In this document: positions 60,343-64,000 of the stretch, in pieces
Layout of the letters: the number at the start of each line of letters is the position of its first letter
Numbering within the stretch: position 1 is the stretch's first letter
Assembly: GCA_016285645.1 (NCBI GenBank)
Contig: JAEERC010000063.1
Location: forward strand, 1 to 64,000
Source of the DNA: Clostridiaceae bacterium
Lineage (GTDB): Bacteria > Bacillota > Clostridia > Oscillospirales > Acutalibacteraceae
Direction: 5' to 3'
Length of the DNA: 64,000 nt
Position numbers and translations under genes: made by a program
The notes under the pieces: model-generated
Databases searched by the model: none
The model's input: only the letters and a program-made list of their open reading frames with translations
Told to the model about the DNA's origin: nothing

Positions 60343-63300
60343 ATGAAAACTTTCAAAAAGATGCTGGCTGTTCTGCTGTGTGTCATTATGGCATTCGGCT
60401 CTGTTGCCATCGGCGGTGAGGGATTTGCTCAGCTGCTTGACACTTTCAGTGTCAAGGCATCTGCGGAAAACTATATTGAAGAGCAGTATGTTTTAACCGC
60501 AAAATGTGAGGTCAAGAGTGAATTGGTTTTTAATTACGAATCAAATCAATGGTGGGATCTCGTAACAAAAAGGCAACCGTATTATCATGTCAAGCTTTAC
60601 GCCTGGCTGGAAGGATTGCCTTCTGATTTGAATTTAGCCGAGGTTACCTCTGTCAGTTGGTTTTATTCACGCACTACAGGCGGCAGTTTTATGTTGGGGA
60701 ATGCCGGTACCGACAGTTTTGAAGTCTATTCTTCCGAACAGGGCTTAGTTGTTTTGGCTTCAACATTTGAACTCGGATCTACGGGAGGCAGCGGTAAATA
60801 TATTGACGGCGTCGGCTACTGCATAAATTATGATGATATTGAAAACTGGCAAGGCACTTTTTATGCAAGGATTACGGTCTGTAACACCGGATACGATGTT
60901 CTTGACGGTTTGGTATGCTTATCAAACAAAGTCAGGGCTCAGATTGACCTGTTAACCATCTATGCGCGCTGCGACCGTGTCAAAGGAACAGAAATAATTA
61001 ACGACGCAGGTCAGAGAATGCTTCGTGAAAAACGGCCGGACGATGTTACGGATGATCCTTTTAGTTTTTACCTGCCTGCAGGAGAATCGGGAACCGACTG
61101 GTTCTATACAGTAAAATATTTCACCGATCCGGAAAGAACCAACGCAAACAGAACTGTTATTCCCGTAGATAATCTCTGGCATTACCGGGGCTTTGGCGGA
61201 GTTGCCTATGAGATAAAGGATGCAAATGACACTCACTATAAATACTCCGACTATGTTAAAGAGGGCGAGGACGACGGCTGCCTCAGCGGAAAAGATGGCA
61301 GTGAGGTTTTCGCATGGAATTACGGCGTAAACGGCAGGGGCTACAACTACATAACCTACATAAACAGCGACGGGAATCGCGATGTTATTCGCTGCGGCAC
61401 ACCGAATTGGGACACAGAAGAGAACGGAATCACACACTATCGTTTGATTGAATTCATTACAAGGCAATTCACACTTGAAAAATTGGAACCTTCTGAACAG
61501 TTCGGAGCGCCGGTAGCAATATTATTACAAAGAGTTTGTAACGTAGGCGACATAATTGAATACGGAAATTATCCGCAGAGTCAAGTTACGGATGAAGCAA
61601 CTTTGACCGAGTTGAATTCATTGCTTAGTGATAATAGTTGGAATAGTTATAATTATTATTATACCACAGATCATGTGGCTTTGGGGAATTGGACAATTTC
61701 AGACTATATGCGATATGCTGATGTCGAACTCGACGGTTATAAATATCGAGCTGTAGTTATGGATAAGTTCAGACCTTATTATACAAACGCAACCACTTAT
61801 GATGGGTTTTATCAAAACTCATATGGCTTTGATATTAACCAAGTTTATTGGTTTAAATATGAGCCTGTTAAATGGAGAGTCCTCGATCCAACAATCGGTT
61901 TGGTAATATGTAACACTATTTTAGACAGTCAGCCTTTTAATAACTATTGCATAAAAAATAACGACGAGTGGTATGGCGATGCTGAACAATCATTTTATGC
62001 AAACAATTATGAAAAAAGCAGTATAAGAAAGTGGCTGAATAATACATTCTTTAATACTATTTTTAATCAGGAACAAGCAGCTAATATATCTTCTGTTGAC
62101 TGTTTAGGCGATAGTGTTATAAAAGTTGATTCACTTGAGTCTCAAGTTTTGTATGATAAGGTATTTCTGCTTTCAAAAAATGAAACTATAAACAGTGATT
62201 ACGGATTTGATCCCGACCGCGATGTGGAAGATTTAAACCGCCAACCCAAAGGCAGTGATTATTCCAGATGTCAAGGACTGCGTTGCGTTACTGACGGTAG
62301 AGTTTCTTCCGAAGGAGGCTCTCCTTGGTATTTAAGAACAAAAAGTAATAGTAGTACAAATCAAGTTTACGTAGTTGATGAAATAGGAAGAATTAACAGA
62401 ACGGAGTTTTGTTATAATACATTTAACGGAATATGTCCCGCAATGTGTCTGTCTCAATTAAAAAGTGACACTACTCTTTTTGCTGCAGACACTTACACGG
62501 TTACATATATTATTGACGGCGAAATCTTCACCACACAAGAGCACGAATTCGGAGAAGCAATAACCGCTCCGGAAGCACCCGAAAGAAATGGTTATACTTT
62601 CAGTTGGGGTGAGATTCCCGCAACAATGCCCGCTGAGGATGTTACTGTTATCGGAACATATACCGAAATAAGCACAGGATACAAAGTCGGAGACATAATA
62701 GAATTTGGTTACTATCCTCAATCTTTGGTAACAGACCCCGAACTCTTAGAGCAACTAAATAATATTTTTAATAACAACACTTCCATTACTTGGAAATCGT
62801 ATAAGTATTTTTCTGGAACCGGTGAATATGACGGCAAAATGGAGTCGAGCAACTATATGAGATATATTGACCGGACAATTTCGGGAGAAAAATATCGTGC
62901 AGTTAATTTCTATTATTACCGCCCGGTTTCAACCAGTATGGATGCAAGCAAAGCAAATGCCGATAACTCAAATCAGCCAATCAATGGCTATAATGGCTAT
63001 CAAACATATTGGTTTAAATATGAACCTTTAAAATGGCGGGTTCTTGACCCCGATACAGGCCTTGTCGTTTGTGAGAGCATTGTTGATTCACAGGCATTTC
63101 ACAATTGGATTGAGTTCATGGATTACAACTTCAATGGAATTCAGGATGATAATGAGTTCTATGGTGATGGCGCTCATTCTGTTGATTGTTACCCAAATAA
63201 CTATAATAACTGTTCTCTTAAAAATTGGTTAAATGACAATTTTATTAATTTAGCTTTTACCGATGAGCAGAAGTCGTTGCTTTTAAATAACGGATATAAG

Positions 63301-64000
63301 GGGAAAGTGTTCCTTCTTTCAAAAACAGATGTTGTAAACAGTTCGTATGGTTTCTCTTCATCTGTTTCAGAAGATTCATTGCGCAGAGCATGTGGAACAG
63401 ATTATGCAAAATGCCAGGGTTTGTTGGTTAATAATAACGAAGATGAAGAATCGTACGGATATTCGGAATGGCGTCTTAGAGATGCAGGCAATGCAAATGT
63501 ATATATGGAAGCGTATCAGGTTAATGCGTCCGGCGCAGTCACAATTAGTCGCGATGTTGATAGAACAGATAAAGGCATTAGACCAGCTATTATTCTTTCA
63601 TCAATTGTAGATGGTCCTAAATATACCATTACATATGTTGTTGATAATGAAATATTAACAACACAAGAGCATGCATTTGGCGAAACAATAACTGCGCCTG
63701 AAGTTGATGAAAGGGAAGGGTACTCTTTCAATTGGAATGATCTTCCCGAAACTATGCCGGCCAATGATATCACAGTTTACGGAGAATACAAATCTATTTA
63801 TGCCGAATACACTACAGAGACAAGAGTCGAAAACCTTGACGGGACTTATGAAATAACCATCGAGACTCATGAAGAGGTCATTGGCACTTTGGTTGAAGCA
63901 ACCAGTTCTCAAAAAACGAGAACCGGCTTCAAACTGGATGAAAATGTTTCTGTTCTTGAAACAACGGTTACCGAAGACGGCAATGCAAAACTCATAATTG
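60343..64000 (+). CDS. Large secreted protein with two DUF6273 domains (partial, runs off the window)
   Basis: At least 1219 residues, open to the last base, so it is absent from the ORF track. GGGGG lies about 8 nt before ATG 60343. The N-terminus MKTFKKMLAVLLCVIMAFG is followed by IGGEGFAQLLDTFSVKA, matching the BspA-like neighbour. Residues about 45-395 are an unassigned beta-rich region. Two DUF6273 units follow (first from VGDIIEYGNYPQSQV, second from VGDIIEFGYYPQSLV), each with WFKYEP-(VL)-KWR-VLDP. Each is closed by an InlB-like segment (TTQEHEFGEAITAPE..., TTQEHAFGETITAPE...). A further domain (TRVENLDGTYEITIETHEEV) continues past the edge. The domains mirror the 54731 protein, so it belongs to the same surface family. 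Confidence 0.85.
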   Translation, partial: MKTFKKMLAVLLCVIMAFGSVAIGGEGFAQLLDTFSVKASAENYIEEQYVLTAKCEVKSELVFNYESNQWWDLVTKRQPYYHVKLYAWLEGLPSDLNLAEVTSVSWFYSRTTGGSFMLGNAGTDSFEVYSSEQGLVVLASTFELGSTGGSGKYIDGVGYCINYDDIENWQGTFYARITVCNTGYDVLDGLVCLSNKVRAQIDLLTIYARCDRVKGTEIINDAGQRMLREKRPDDVTDDPFSFYLPAGESGTDWFYTVKYFTDPERTNANRTVIPVDNLWHYRGFGGVAYEIKDANDTHYKYSDYVKEGEDDGCLSGKDGSEVFAWNYGVNGRGYNYITYINSDGNRDVIRCGTPNWDTEENGITHYRLIEFITRQFTLEKLEPSEQFGAPVAILLQRVCNVGDIIEYGNYPQSQVTDEATLTELNSLLSDNSWNSYNYYYTTDHVALGNWTISDYMRYADVELDGYKYRAVVMDKFRPYYTNATTYDGFYQNSYGFDINQVYWFKYEPVKWRVLDPTIGLVICNTILDSQPFNNYCIKNNDEWYGDAEQSFYANNYEKSSIRKWLNNTFFNTIFNQEQAANISSVDCLGDSVIKVDSLESQVLYDKVFLLSKNETINSDYGFDPDRDVEDLNRQPKGSDYSRCQGLRCVTDGRVSSEGGSPWYLRTKSNSSTNQVYVVDEIGRINRTEFCYNTFNGICPAMCLSQLKSDTTLFAADTYTVTYIIDGEIFTTQEHEFGEAITAPEAPERNGYTFSWGEIPATMPAEDVTVIGTYTEISTGYKVGDIIEFGYYPQSLVTDPELLEQLNNIFNNNTSITWKSYKYFSGTGEYDGKMESSNYMRYIDRTISGEKYRAVNFYYYRPVSTSMDASKANADNSNQPINGYNGYQTYWFKYEPLKWRVLDPDTGLVVCESIVDSQAFHNWIEFMDYNFNGIQDDNEFYGDGAHSVDCYPNNYNNCSLKNWLNDNFINLAFTDEQKSLLLNNGYKGKVFLLSKTDVVNSSYGFSSSVSEDSLRRACGTDYAKCQGLLVNNNEDEESYGYSEWRLRDAGNANVYMEAYQVNASGAVTISRDVDRTDKGIRPAIILSSIVDGPKYTITYVVDNEILTTQEHAFGETITAPEVDEREGYSFNWNDLPETMPANDITVYGEYKSIYAEYTTETRVENLDGTYEITIETHEEVIGTLVEATSSQKTRTGFKLDENVSVLETTVTEDGNAKLII

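Noticed and set aside
1-64000. CRISPR array, rRNA genes, intact insertion sequence or prophage
   Set aside because: I saw no regularly spaced repeats, no rRNA stretches, and no transposase, integrase or phage structural genes. The only mobile-element hints are the palindromic repeats listed.

Overview
The window looks like a chromosomal segment of an anaerobic, Gram-positive, low-to-medium GC member of the Clostridia, most like the gut Oscillospiraceae/Ruminococcaceae. The reasons are strong AGGAGG-type ribosome binding sites with frequent GTG/TTG starts, a pyruvate formate-lyase operon with its activase, BspA-type leucine-rich and InlB-type repeat surface proteins, D-Ala-D-Ala metabolism genes, XRE and PhoB-type regulators and no outer-membrane genes. 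This is inferred from gene content; no 16S gene is present.

Layout. 0.5-0.6 kb: tRNA-Ser(CGA) on the minus strand with its own promoter and terminator. 1-4.8 kb: a 43-aa membrane peptide, a 117-bp palindrome and a large secreted CHAP/ricin/InlB-repeat protein. 5-13.5 kb: aldose epimerase, HerA-like ATPase, a PhoB-type regulator and kinase followed by an HtrA protease, and two unknown envelope proteins. 13.6-17.5 kb: rpmG-secE-nusG-rplK-rplA, then rplJ-rplL behind a leader with a terminator; rpoBC does not follow. 17.5-17.8 kb: nested inverted repeats. 17.9-24 kb: a secreted PHP protein, a membrane-anchored amidase and the minus-strand operon ddl-DUF1934-argS. 24.2-33.5 kb: an unknown gene, gyrB, gyrA, mgsA, hisS, aspS. 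33.6-39.5 kb: an apparent operon with an aldo/keto reductase, a DUF4097 lipoprotein, two Gfo/Idh/MocA oxidoreductases and two xylose-isomerase-like TIM barrels. 39.5-43 kb: cytoplasmic PHP phosphatase, anchored CAP protein, XRE repressor with two palindromic operators, histidine phosphatase. 43-43.5 kb: a non-coding stretch rich in inverted repeats. 43.5-48.7 kb: DUF134 regulator, pflB, pflA, an anchored unknown protein. 48.7-53.5 kb: VanX-type dipeptidase, small membrane and lipoproteins, and a MATE exporter with a C-terminal ATPase-like domain. 53.6-64 kb: an AT-richer accessory region with a GIY-YIG/DUF4357 protein and three large secreted proteins, the last running off the window.

How the parts fit. 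Most of the window is housekeeping (translation, topology, peptidoglycan precursors, fermentation). The most unusual material is the right-hand surface-protein island. Two of its proteins end in nearly the same aromatic/basic helix (GFFA-[KR]-[LI]-IAFF). Two share an unusually conserved extension of the signal peptide (IGG-GFA-LLD-SVKASA). Three consecutive genes end in near-identical GCCCGTATC/GATACGGGC terminators. This suggests a dispersed surface-protein family with its own export or anchoring signals. The second point of interest is the Gfo/Idh + TIM-barrel operon, which resembles loci that cleave glycosides by oxidation and elimination. I ran no database searches; family names rest on motifs read from the translations.
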